A DNA stretch of 64,000 nucleotides, from contig CAJZBQ010000054.1 in the NCBI GenBank assembly GCA_914767885.1, positions 434,001-498,000 on the forward strand. Reading direction: 5' to 3'. The translations under genes and the position numbers were made by a program. The DNA is from Blepharisma stoltei. Lineage: Eukaryota > Ciliophora > Heterotrichea > Heterotrichida > Blepharismidae. Shown here piece after piece: positions 53,659 to 63,913 of this stretch (position 1 is the stretch's first letter; every line of letters begins with the position of its first letter). The notes beneath the pieces were generated by a model, which worked only from the letters and a program-made list of their open reading frames with translations, searched no databases and was not told the DNA's origin.

Positions 53659-56645
53659 TTAAGCAAGAATAATTTCTTGAGGTAAAGAAATATCCAAATT
53701 CAGAGTCATTTTGAGTACGTTATTTTCATGAATACCAGCCTCGTTCAGTAAATAATTTACGTCATTTTTCTTAGGTAGTCCATAAACTTTAATTCCTGTT
53801 AAGAAATTCATTTCTTTCAAATACCCTAGAGTATTTGGAGAAATTTTCAATTTAATATGCCCATCGCTATCTGGCCCTACAGTTAAATTGTACATCGTAT
53901 AATTTTTATTAGCAATAGTATTTAAGCTCAGTCCATCATCAACATAATAATACCCAGAGGCTGTTTGATTGCTAGCCAATGCAATAACTAACTCAATTCC
54001 TTGGCTTCTCATACTTGTAAGGCTCATAGCAGAAGCAGAATTTTGAGTTGGTACAATATAACCGCCTCTGATAATTACATTTATTTTGTCGATTGGTGCA
54101 TCTAGTTGAATATTTCCCGACTCAATTGGATCGCCTGTAAAAAAATCATACCACAAAGTAGTATTGCTTATGCCCTTTTTTAGATCGCCCAAGGCTAAAC
54201 TTTGCCTCCTTAAGCTGTAGAGTTGGCAAGTGAAAATATGCTGATACTTGCCAATCTGTGGAGTTGACTTGGCAACTGATGCTGCTCAAGTTAATCAATC
54301 CCGCAGGCTAAGGGGGCAATATATAGTCTAGCGCGATCCAAAGCAGACCCTGGAATATATTAGGGAGAGTCACATTAACTGAAGTTTGGCCTTCATATAG
54401 TGCTGGAGCTATAACAAGGGCCTGGCCAAGCATAAATTGTTCTTGGTTGCTGTAAAATTCTTCATATTCTGGAAATTCAAAGAACATTGGTTTGAGGACT
54501 GAGCCTCCATTTAAAGCAACTTTGAATATGCAAGAGTACATATAAACGTGCAAATAATATCTCAGCCTTATCATATTGGTTCCTATTTCTTGGACTAAAG
54601 GGCCCAGTGCATAAAGTTCTTGGCTTTGCGCACCAATGTCATTGTGATTTCTGTAAAATGTATAAAATGCTCCTAATTCGAGTCATCTTGAGCATAGTTC
54701 TGGCGTGGTATTGTTATGGAACCCACAAACATCAGCTCCTACAATTGGAATCCCAAAAATCTGGAAATTTAAAATTCCTTGTATTGAATATCTAAGCATA
54801 TCCCACGTCGAATAATTATCTCCGAGCCAATGGAACCCAACAGTTCCATGCCCTGGCCTCGTGCTTCTTGACAATATAAATGCTCTTGTATCAAATTTCT
54901 TTTGGAGATACTCATTTGTTGCTATAGTTTCCATAGTTCCATACATAGAATGAGTATTGAAAACCACATACAAATTTGATCCATAGTGCTTAGCTAATAA
55001 AGGTAGGAGTTGATCTTCTAGTGAATGATTTCCTGGGGTGTATGGCAAGGTTATTTGAAGCTCAGGATCTGGATAAAATCCTGGGCATTCTCCATCGCAA
55101 AAGCTTGAAGCTTCATTCATATCAATCCAAATCCCATCAAACTGCACACTTTCATGTAAAATATCTAGCATATTGCTCCAATAGCTTGACGCATTCGGAT
55201 GGAAAAAATCCACGAAATACGTTTTTCCAGGCCATACGAGTCCAATGAACTCTTCTTGAGTTGTAGGGTTTCTTTTTATGAAAACGTCCATTTCAAGTCC
55301 AGCTTTCTCTGCAAAATTTCCAGTTTGAGCAATTCCTGCGTCTATGATTGGTACAAAAAATCTTCCTGATGATTTAACATATTGCAGCATGCTTGACATA
55401 GAAGTTAAAGAGTATCTGGAGTAATCCAGTGTAAAGTCTTGGAAATGCTGCATATAGTCAATGTCACTCCATAAGACATCAAATGGAATTCCATGAGACT
55501 CATAACCTGTCACGACATCCCACAAGTCTCCTAATCTTTTGTAGCCCCACCTGCACTGGTGATATCCTAATGCCCAATAAGGAGGAAGCATAGGAAGTCC
55601 TATTATGGAATGATATTGCTCCAAAACTGCTTCAGGTGTTGGACCTTTAAAGAAATATAAGTCCATAATCCCTCCAATAGTTTTAAAAGCAATTCTGCCA
55701 TTGGAAAATACGACATCCATCGCATTTACATTGTGAAAATAGACGCCATTGGCTGCTCCATTTCTCATTTCAAGATACACAGGGTGATGCCCATACATAT
55801 TTTGTCCTCTTTGTCCTTTTCCTGTATCATATGGGCAGTCTTGTGCTAGGCTTCATAAAGTGTAAAAGGTTTCATTAGTGTCAAGCCTAAATGACGTTAC
55901 TCTTTCACCAAGGCCATATATAGAAATTGCCCGAGGATGGCGCTATTTTGCGCCATACTCGGGCAATTCAAAAAAAGGCCAGCACGGGAATTGAACCCAC
56001 GTGTGGGGCCATTTTTGTTACGTGGAGGTCAATATTCTCCACATACCAAAAATGACCCCACACGTGGGTTCAATTCTCGTGTGGCCATTTTTGAATTGCC
56101 TGAGGATGGCGCAAAATAGCGCCATCCTCGGACAATTTCTATATGTTGGGATTGCTGGGAAGAGATGAGCCCACTTCTAGATATAAATTCGAGTACAAAA
56201 AGGGTGGAGTAGACCTATTTGAAGTGTTTCATAAGACTTCTTGGTCTTCTACTCTGACTACACTGAAGGAAAAAGGATTTTGGGTAATGATTACTTGTGG
56301 GTGATTTTGGTTTGGACCTGGGGTGTTTGGATAATTATCAGGCTCCCAACGCTGATTATTGGCATCTCTTATAGTGACCCTGACGATAGATGATGAGATA
56401 TAGGTTGCTTGGAACAAAAGTTTAGGGATACTTGCACCCATACACTGGTTACCTTCTTGAGATAATGAAATTGTTGCGCTTATAGAGTTAGAGTTGGATA
56501 TTATATTTGAAGCTTGATATATCGGATACATGGCTGGGCCTTGACATCCAGAACCATATTCAGCTTTAGATTCTTCAATTGATAATAAATCTCGTTGACT
56601 TTTTACAATAACTATCAAAAAGCAAGCAAACAGAAAAGTCACCAT
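53659..56645 (-). CDS. Secreted/lysosomal GH31 alpha-glucosidase
   Basis: ATG 56645 with signal peptide MVTFLFACFLIVIVKSQ. N-terminal beta domain, then (after IES 55919-56141) NIYGLGERVTSFRL and the TIM barrel. The nucleophile motif DGIWIDMNEASSFCDGEC, acid/base motif HWLGDN and RSTRPGHG are intact. After IES 54183-54357 the C-terminal beta domains begin (LPNIKKG..WYDFFTG). TGA codons are Trp at 56229, 55853 and 54686. TAA at 53659. About 860 residues, a typical acid alpha-glucosidase / maltase-type enzyme releasing glucose from alpha-1,4-glucans; food-vacuole location is inference from the signal peptide. Confidence 0.93.
54183..54357. mobile_element. IES (about 175 bp) in GH31 gene
   Basis: The minus-strand frame VTLPNI runs into TAG, and WYDFFTG resumes downstream. 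In-phase TA at 54181-54182 and 54356-54357 gives LPNIKKGISNTTLWYDF. Inside, TTGGCAAGT..ACTTGCCAA forms hairpins. Boundaries inferred from frame. Confidence 0.65.
55919..56141. mobile_element. Foldback IES (223 bp) with tRNA T-arm-like core, copy 2
   Basis: Inverted repeat over nearly its full length; terminal TAGAAATTG; each end carries a hairpin (GAGGATGGCGC ... GCGCCATACTC). The inner arms hold CGGGAATTGAACCCACGT, near-identical to the antisense of a tRNA T-arm. Excision at TA restores NPNIYGLGERV. Same architecture as 7763-7991. Confidence 0.88.
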
Positions 56646-56997
56646 ACTAATTTATTCACTTTGTCTGCAAGATAATTTTGTGACGAATTAAATAATAAAA
56701 AATTAGCAGATAACATCATTATTTTTATTGATTTTAATGCTATAATATAATAATTAAGGGAAATAATTATCTTTTTCATTAAGGCTATAAATTATTATTT
56801 TAAAGGTCATAAAGAATTTCCATTTACGAAAATCCATAAATTAATATGAAATCATCAGTATCTATCTATGAATACAATATTATTTATTTCACATATTTTT
56901 TTTAAGATTCTGGCTAATTATATCTTAAACAGATTAAAATCGAGATGTAATTTAAATTCTGTAATAAACTAATTTCATATAATTTTAATGGCCAGAA
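56646..56997. other. Intergenic spacer between divergent GH31 and histone genes
   Basis: Very AT-rich; no ORF or repeat recognised. Presumed shared promoter region. Confidence 0.6.
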
Positions 56998-57867
56998 CTA
57001 AGCAAACAGCTAGAAAAACCCCATCAGGAAAAACCCCTAAGAAACATTTAGCTTCAAAAGCAGCCAAAAAGGTTTCAGCCACAACAATTTCAGGAGTGAA
57101 GAAACCTCATAGATTTAGACCTGGCACTGTTGCACTTACTCCCTCTCCATGAGCTATCAAAACCTCATTTTCGGAAATTAACCCTTAAGGTGCAAGGAAA
57201 AAATTTTGCTCGCTTACAAAGAAGTGCTTACTCCCCCCTCCGTGAGCGAACAAAATAACCTTGTTCGCTAACGGAAGGGGGATTAATTTTTTTTTTAAAA
57301 AATTTATATATAAATTTTAAAGAAAAATTTTTTTCGAAATTTAAAAAAAATCCCACTTTTCGAAAATAGGAAAACAAAAAATTAATTTAATTAATAAAAT
57401 TTATGTTTTTAAAAACGCAATTTGTTTAATATTAACAGAATTAGCTCGCGATTTCATGATATTGGTTATCACTTATATATCAAAAATTTTTTTCCCATAA
57501 AAAATTTTTCTATTAAAAATTTTTGTTTGCTCACAGAGGATTTTTTTGGGCAAAAAATAAGGATTTTTATAATGGTTTTGTTCGCTCACGGAGGGGGGGA
57601 GTTAGAGAAATCCGTAAGTACCAGAAGAGCACTGAGCTCCTTGTAAGAAAACTCCCATTCCAAAGACTTGTAAGAGAAATTGCTCAAGAATACAAAACTG
57701 ATTTGAGATTCCAAAGCTCTGCAGTTCTAGCCTTACAAGAAGCTGCTGAAGCTTATTTGGTTGGACTATTTGAAGATTCAAATCTCTGTGCAATCCATGG
57801 GAAAAGAGTAACAATTATGCCAAGAGACATGCAACTTGCAAGAAGAATCAGAGGGGAAAGATCCTAA
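56998..57867 (+). CDS. Divergent histone H3 variant
   Basis: ATG 56998 ([20 protein letters not shown]). After removing IESs 57139-57604 the chain continues [20 protein letters not shown]...[20 protein letters not shown]...[17 protein letters not shown], a complete histone-fold. TAA 57865-57867, about 134 residues. K4 and K9 contexts exist, but the tail around position 27 ([15 protein letters not shown]) lacks the canonical ARKS motif. It is a nucleosome core protein; the diverged tail points to a specialised variant. Confidence 0.92.
57139..57230 (+). mobile_element. Mini MITE-1 derivative (92 bp), first of a tandem pair in H3
   Basis: TTA flanks (57136-57138, 57228-57230). Left CTCCCTCTCCATGAGC; right TTTTGCTCGCTTACAAAGAA, a mutated MITE-1 end. 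Most of the interior is missing. Confidence 0.7.
57231..57604 (+). mobile_element. MITE-1 copy in H3 (374 bp), second of the pair
   Basis: TTA flanks (57228-57230, 57602-57604); CTCCCCCCTCCGTGAGCGAA left, TTCGCTCACGGAGGGGGG right. Removal together with the mini element gives gca-ctt-aga-gaa (ALRE), the invariant H3 sequence. Confidence 0.92.
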
Positions 57868-57887
57868 TTAAGAATAAAACCAATTAA

Positions 57888-58461
57888 TTAGTGCAAAAAT
57901 GATAGTTTTGTAGCTTGACTGGCATAAGAAAATTTATGTCCTTTTGGAAGTTTTTTATGATGGCTATGATAACACCCTATACAAAAATTTTGATTAGCAC
58001 ATCCTGTGCATGAGCCTTTGGCTTCATTATTGCACCATGAGCATCTGAATCAATCTAATTATCTTTATACCTATCACAATTTTTCTATCGCTAGCACCAA
58101 GAGGATTTTTGCTGCTTCGTCGCGAGTCTCCTTTTCCCAGTGTTATAAAATTATCTCTCCCGTAGCATGGTTTCATTTCAACTTCAATACTTGGTCCGCG
58201 TATTGAATTCATGATACTATCACTTATAACTATTTCCTCAACCGATTTCATTTTAGCTCTTCTCATTTGGCTATTTCTTAATACACTTCTGTCATTTTTA
58301 TTGTTTAGGGTGTTTTGCTGATATATCTTTGGTTTATCGTTAGTTATACAAGAATCATAAACTTCCGCACTTTCAGCTGGACTTTTGATATCAATAAATC
58401 CTGCACTCTGAGTTCTTCTTCCAGTGCAGCACGCTGGTAGTATTTTTTCAATCCAGCTCAT
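57888..58461 (-). CDS. Small protein with C-terminal Cys/His zinc-binding module
   Basis: ATG 58461 (MSWIEKILPACCTGRRTQS). A Ser/Asn-rich body leads to a 16-nt intron (58055-58070); after removal the frame reads DWFRCSWCNNEAKGSCTGCA, NQNFCIGCYHSHHKKLPKGH and ends TAA 57888. The C..C/C..C/C..C/HxxH spacing is B-box-like. About 185 residues. Tail to tail with histone H3, 20 bp between stops. Confidence 0.75.
58055..58070 (-). other. 16-nt intron
   Basis: Minus-strand GTATAAAGATAATTAG. Removal switches the frame into the Cys/His module. Confidence 0.85.
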
Positions 58462-58508
58462 TTTATAATATAAATTATCAACTTATGCTAAACGTTTACT
58501 GATCTAAG

Positions 58509-59165
58509 TTATTGGCAGCATTTGGCTTCTACTCTAGGTGTTCTTCCAAAAGAAACTTTTTCTTCATTTATGTCGATGCGTCTAGTTGGACCAATAGAGC
58601 TTTGTAAGGTCTTTTTAATCCCAATTACGTTTCTGATGGTCAATTGATAAATTTCATTCAAAATTCTCTCAAAAGCCAAATTTACATTACTCGCATCCAT
58701 AGCTGAGGTCTCAATAAAAGCTAAATTATGCTTCTGTGAATACCCTGCCCCTTCTTCGGTCCTAACAGCTCTAAGATGTTTTAAGTCTGTTTTATTGCCA
58801 ACTAGCATTACTACAGTTTGAGAATCTGCATGATCTTTGAGCTCTTTAAGCCATCTTTCAACATTTTCGAAAGAAGTTGGCTTGCAGACATCATAAACTA
58901 ATAGAGCACCAACTGCGCCACGATAATAGGCAGATGTGATCGCTCGATAACGCTCTTGGCCTGCTGTATCCCAAATTTGGGCTTTGATAGTCTTCTCATC
59001 TATTATGACACTTTTTTGGGCAAATTCGACTCCTATTGTGGTCTTCGACTCTAAATTGAACTCGTTTTTGGTAAATCGTGAGAGTAGGTTGGACTTCCCG
59101 ACGCCTGAGTCTCCTATAAGAACTATTTTAAAGAGATAGTCATAATCATCGTCACCTCTCATCAT
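58509..59165 (-). CDS. Rab GTPase (Rab11-like)
   Basis: Start chosen at ATG 59165 ([20 protein letters not shown]); TAA at 58509; about 218 residues. G1 GDSGVGKS, switch [10 protein letters not shown]3 [20 protein letters not shown]4 NKTD, G5 ETSA, and a C-terminal CCQ for prenylation. The [25 protein letters not shown] block (seen at residues 57-80) points to Rab11, the recycling-endosome GTPase. All nucleotide-binding motifs are intact. Confidence 0.93.
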   Translation of the reverse strand: MMRGDDDYDYLFKIVLIGDSGVGKSNLLSRFTKNEFNLESKTTIGVEFAQKSVIIDEKTIKAQIWDTAGQERYRAITSAYYRGAVGALLVYDVCKPTSFENVERWLKELKDHADSQTVVMLVGNKTDLKHLRAVRTEEGAGYSQKHNLAFIETSAMDASNVNLAFERILNEIYQLTIRNVIGIKKTLQSSIGPTRRIDINEEKVSFGRTPRVEAKCCQ

Positions 59166-59495
59166 TTTATTCAAAAAAATAATATCGATATTCCTGTATT
59201 AAGGAAAAATTCCAAAAAGTATATCATGTCGATATCGTGAAATTAATGAATTAGAAATAAAATCGTGTAATTTTCTGAGTTTAAAATGACTTATAAAACA
59301 ATTATTCAAATCTTGACAATAATATATAATACTCTACAGACGTTAATCTACTATAAAGCTTTAAATATCTCTTAAGTGTATGTTTTAATATTTAGCTTAC
59401 CTTTTATAAGAAATATTTTATTGTTAATTAATACTCAAAACCTAACCCTGATCTTTACCCATGGCGAATCACTCATACTGAATAAATCTAATATT
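59166..59495. other. Intergenic spacer between divergent genes
   Basis: AT-rich. An in-frame upstream extension of the next gene exists but looks like leader sequence. No repeats seen. Confidence 0.55.
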
Positions 59496-61142
59496 ATGGC
59501 AGAGAGAATTAAATCTCTCACTCCAGATCTGAAGTGTAAAACCCAAAGAGACCAAGTCCAAGCTCATAGAAGCCATGAAAGTAAAATCCCAGAGCTACCG
59601 AACATCTATAAGCAGCTGGAAGTAAAAACAGAAACAAATGCACGAAGCTCTTCAACATTACATACAGGGAAATCTTATTTCAGTTTTTCATCACGACTCC
59701 ATGAAAGGCAAGCTATTGTTGGTTCAAAAATGATACAGCGGATAAAGAGATTGAAGCCAATTGATCCGAAGCCTGCACAAAATACTATCAATATATTAAA
59801 TAAGGGTATAGCAAGTCCAGTAAAAGCCGGAGAAATTGACCAACAAGAAGACAAAAATATAAAAATTTATGAATTGATTCATTCTTTCGGAGGCTTTTCA
59901 ATAAAAATAAATACAGCTATCGTTGAATATTTTAGCACAAGCAAAAGAACTCTGATTCCACTCAATGACTTACCATATGTGCTATATGAAAAATCAGAAA
60001 CAAAAATCGCTGAAAAAATAAAAAAATACACTGATGAAAACGAGGAATGGCTAAATAATGCTTATGGGTTAAGCTTAATTTATATGTCATTACCTTTAGA
60101 TTACCCGCACTCCATTTATAGATATAAATTTGAAAGAATCTTAATTTTGCTCACTCCAACAGCAACAAGGAATAATAAACGCGATGAAATTTCTATAAAG
60201 TTCTTTTCTAAAGGACTATTGCTTAAAGATTACAAAAACATCACTTTAACTGATCAAATGATGGAAAAACTATTTTTAGAAAAAATGTCAGATATGGAGA
60301 ATAAAGTAGTTGAAGCAATGTGCTGAGAAGGTTTTGAAGCATCCAAAGTGCTTCGCAATATTTGTGAGATAAATGAAAGTATAAATGAATCTTTATTAAA
60401 ACCTGAAGAAGTAATGCCAAGGGTGAAAGTAGTTTTCACAGCAGAAGAAATTAAAGGGTGAGATTTTCCGCATCAAAAGCAGTCAATTGCCTTTGGAAGT
60501 CTGTTTAACTTATATTTTCCTTTGATTAAAATAAGCCTTGCCGATTTTAATCAAGAAATTTCAATTCCTTTAGGATTACTCAAAAGGATTCTGCAGGATA
60601 ATATGGTCAACTGAGTCCCAATACTGATGAATTACTTCTATAGCCGCAATTCTTTGTATAAAGTTGGAAATCAATCGACTTGGATAAGTTTTATAAAATA
60701 CAGAGAAGATGACACTATTTTAATATTTAAAGGTCCTCAATTATTATTAGAAAGTAACGGAGTATACATCAAACATAATTTTTCTATTCGAGAAATTCCA
60801 ATTTTACTTGATATTTCTGCCAACCATAGATCTAAATTTCTTAAATTCATCATTAGTCAATCTACTATAGAAAGAGGATTGAATAATGAATGAAATATAA
60901 ATATAGATATTAGCAATTATAAGCCTACTGGAAAATTGTCTGTACTAAAAAGCCTTGATGAAGAACTCGAAGTATTAAATCTCAGAATTAGGGTCCAATT
61001 CAAACTACCTCAAGTAGAATTGTATATGCTTAACACCAAAACAAAAGATTCAAGAATCGTAAAGAATGAAATTTGTCAAGGGTTTGCTATCAATAATTTT
61101 CGGAATTGGGACCAAGAATTACTATTTCTTTTCAATCAATAA
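59496..61142 (+). CDS. Large unknown protein (549 residues) with four TGA=Trp codons
   Basis: ATG 59496 (MAERIKSLTPDLKCKTQRDQ) to TAA 61140-61142. In-frame TGA (Trp) at 60325, 60460, 60612 and 60890 split it for standard-code searches. Basic head to about residue 110, then a mixed alpha/beta region (KIYELIHSFGGFSIKINTAI, ITLTDQMMEKLFLEKMSDME, STWISFIKYREDDTILIF). No motif recognised. Confidence 0.75.
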
Positions 61143-61283
61143 TGAATTTAAAAATAACGATTATTTTTAAGTTCTATAAGAACTGTTTCTATATTAATAA
61201 ATAATAATATCTTGTTTGTATATATATTTTGTTCATTTTTTCTGATAAATTAAATACTTCATTTAATTTCAACAATAAAAATA

Positions 61284-62003
61284 ATGATAAAAGATATCAA
61301 TACTGATGAATTTTTTGAGTTTTCTGAAATGCAGGATTCTTCAACTTATTTAACAATTCCAAAGCGGTCACATTGGAATCTCCTCAGAAATGTAGTCAAA
61401 GCAATATCATTATTTCGAAATCAAGAAATAAAAACATATGACGATATAGATGAACTCTTAGCAGAAATCAAGCGACTTCCTACAAATGAAGAATATAAGG
61501 AAAGCCAAGAGACTCAGCTCGAGTGCTCTCCATTTCAAATTGCTATAAATGATCTAAGAAATCAAGACAAATTTTTTAGTGCTGTTGAAAGAGGCAACTC
61601 AGAGGACCTGAAAGCTATTAGTGAATATATAGCTAACGATCCTTATCGATATTTGAGGCTGCCTAATCATCCATTTTCAATAGTAAATAAAAGAAATCGG
61701 TTTGGCCACACTCCTCTTTATATTGCTTGTAAAAATGCTAATTATGATGTAGTAGAGCTATTATTAAAAAATAATGCAGATCCTTTAATTACATCCAAGG
61801 TTGAAGAAAGCTATGAAAATTGTCTGGATGTCGCTGTAAGGTGGAGGCATGTAAAAATTGTTGAACTTCTTTTGACTAAAGAGTGGCCAAGGGATATTAT
61901 TCAGAGAGCAATCGATAAATGCACACAGGAAAAGATAAAAGCAATGCTGAAAACAAAAATTAAGAAAACAAAAAATAAAGGAAAATGCTTTTGCGTTAAA
62001 TAG
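61284..62003 (+). CDS. Ankyrin-repeat protein
   Basis: ATG 61284 (MIKDINTDEFFEFSEMQDSS) to TAG, 239 residues. N-terminal unknown half, then ankyrin repeats around residues 150-215 (RFGHTPLYIACKNANYDVVE, LLLKNNADP, CLDVAVRWRHVKIVELLL). C-terminal Lys-rich helix ends in CFCVK, which could be lipidated. Partner unknown. Confidence 0.8.
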   Translation: MIKDINTDEFFEFSEMQDSSTYLTIPKRSHWNLLRNVVKAISLFRNQEIKTYDDIDELLAEIKRLPTNEEYKESQETQLECSPFQIAINDLRNQDKFFSAVERGNSEDLKAISEYIANDPYRYLRLPNHPFSIVNKRNRFGHTPLYIACKNANYDVVELLLKNNADPLITSKVEESYENCLDVAVRWRHVKIVELLLTKEWPRDIIQRAIDKCTQEKIKAMLKTKIKKTKNKGKCFCVK

Positions 62004-62131
62004 CACAAGGATTTCAGTGAAATTATGAAATAATGAATAGCATATTGGTAGATAAGCTAATTATTTTAAAATTTTTTTTTCCTCTTCATGGTATATTAAT
62101 TTTCGAAATTAATTCAGTTTCGAATATTTAA

Positions 62132-63793
62132 ATGAGTGAAAAGCCTCCCAAAAAATCTTCAGGAAAAAAAGGTAAATCAGGTAAATCAAGCAAAAGAAGA
62201 TCATCTAGAAGTGCAAGCCCAGTTTCAAAGTCACCTAAATCTCCTAGTTCCCCAAAATCTCCTAGTTCTCCTAAGTCGCCAAAATCAAGATCAAGCAGCC
62301 CAGACAGTTTAAAGCGGGCTGATTCTCCTAAAGCTCGCTCAATTCCGCAGCCAGATTCTCACTCTCTCTGCCAAACCCACCTTAAGCCTTACAAATTCTA
62401 CTCAGAAACATTCGAAAGTCCTATTTGCGAAGACTGTCTCTCCTCTTCTGCTAACAATAGTGTTCATTCAAAAATAATTCCTCTTGAAGAAGCCCATCGT
62501 TACCGCCTAGCTTCTGTTTACAACACCTTAAATTCTCATTTATTCAATAAGCGTGACCAATTACTCAATCAAATCCGTAGGGTTGAGTATCGGCTCGAAG
62601 AAATAAAAAGAGTCAAAGAAATGATAGAAAGAGACATCAAAAGCGAATTCTCAGCAATGAATGAAAGGCTAAACTCATCATATGGCACCAAAGTAGCAAT
62701 TTTACAACATGATATAGCAGAACTTAAAGGAGATTTTGATAGGATTAATAGTATCATTACATCCGTGGAAAGTTCTGGACAAGATATCATAGGGTTTTTG
62801 CAACAAGCACCTCATTTAAGAGATGCTATTGAAATATCTGTAGTGAAACCGTTTAGGACTGATATTGATGTGTATCATGAAAGTTTGCCAAGAGAGCTTG
62901 CTGAAATTAGGCAAATAATAGAAAAATTCCCAGCATTTAAAGAGCTTGTGGGCTTTAAGGATGAACTTATATGGAAATTAATACATGAAAAAAATATAAG
63001 TGGAGATGCCGATTCAGCAACTCAAAAGGAACTAGCGGAGTGAGCACGGCTTACAGAAAAGTTTTCCCAAGAGCTCGAAAAGTTTAAACTAAATTGTGAA
63101 TACTGCGGAGTTCCTCTGGACGAAGAAACTGTTAACTCCAATTGTGTAAGAAACTCATCATATAGCTCAAAACCACAAGAAAATTCAGCATCTTCTGGAT
63201 ATAATGGTAGTGGTAGGCACTTTTTCTCAAAAAACAAGCCTAAACCTCGTCAAGACCAAATATTTACTCCTCCTTCTCCACCTCCTCAATATTTTACTCA
63301 GAGCCAGCCACCCCCAGAAAGAGACATAGATACTACTATTCGTATAATTGGCCAGATTTCAAGAGAACGAGGGATTTCCCTTGAAAATGCCTTTAGATCT
63401 TGTGATGTTCTAAATTTAGGAGTTATCAGCACTACTGACTTTTATCAAGTTTTATCATCACAATTTGGACTCTCAAGCAACCAAATAAATTCTTTAGTTA
63501 CACAATATGACCTATCCCGAAATGGAAGAATTCAATATACTGAATTAATAAGAGATACACTGGGTGAAATTCCGCCTGCTCTTGATAAACTGAAACTTAA
63601 AGCAGGAAGCTTTTTAGATGCCTGCAGAAAAGCTGATATTTTGACTGAAGGAGTTTTAAAGCAAGATACTTTTAAAGAGATTCTTAGACAGCAAGGACTA
63701 AATCAGGAAGAAATCAGGCAGGTAATTGGGATCAGCGATTTGAACACTCAAGGCTTGGTGCAATATTTAAACTTTTATAATAGAATAAAATAA
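62132..63793 (+). CDS. B-box / coiled-coil / EF-hand-like protein
   Basis: ATG 62132 (MSEKPPKKSSGKKGKSGKSS). A Ser-Pro-Lys repeat head (SPKSPSSPKSP), a B-box-like CQTHLKPYKFYS...CEDC, a long coiled coil, a CEYCG pair, Pro-rich linker, then EF-hand-like helices (VTQYDLSRNGRIQYTELIRD; Asp-x-Ser-x-Asn-Gly). One TGA=Trp at 63041. TAA 63791-63793, 553 residues. A TRIM-like scaffold possibly regulated by Ca2+; role is inference. Confidence 0.78.
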
Positions 63794-63913
63794 TATCAAA
63801 CTTAAATTGGTTGTAAAAGTAAAATCAACTATCAGCAGCATATTTTTTAAAAAAATTAGCAATTCTTTTAATATAAGAAAGAACTATTCAGCATTTATTT
63901 ATTAATTTCTAAA

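Noticed and set aside
55984-56090. A functional tRNA gene
   Set aside because: Only a T-arm-like segment is present on each arm. No anticodon or D arm can be built, and the segment is within an excised foldback element.
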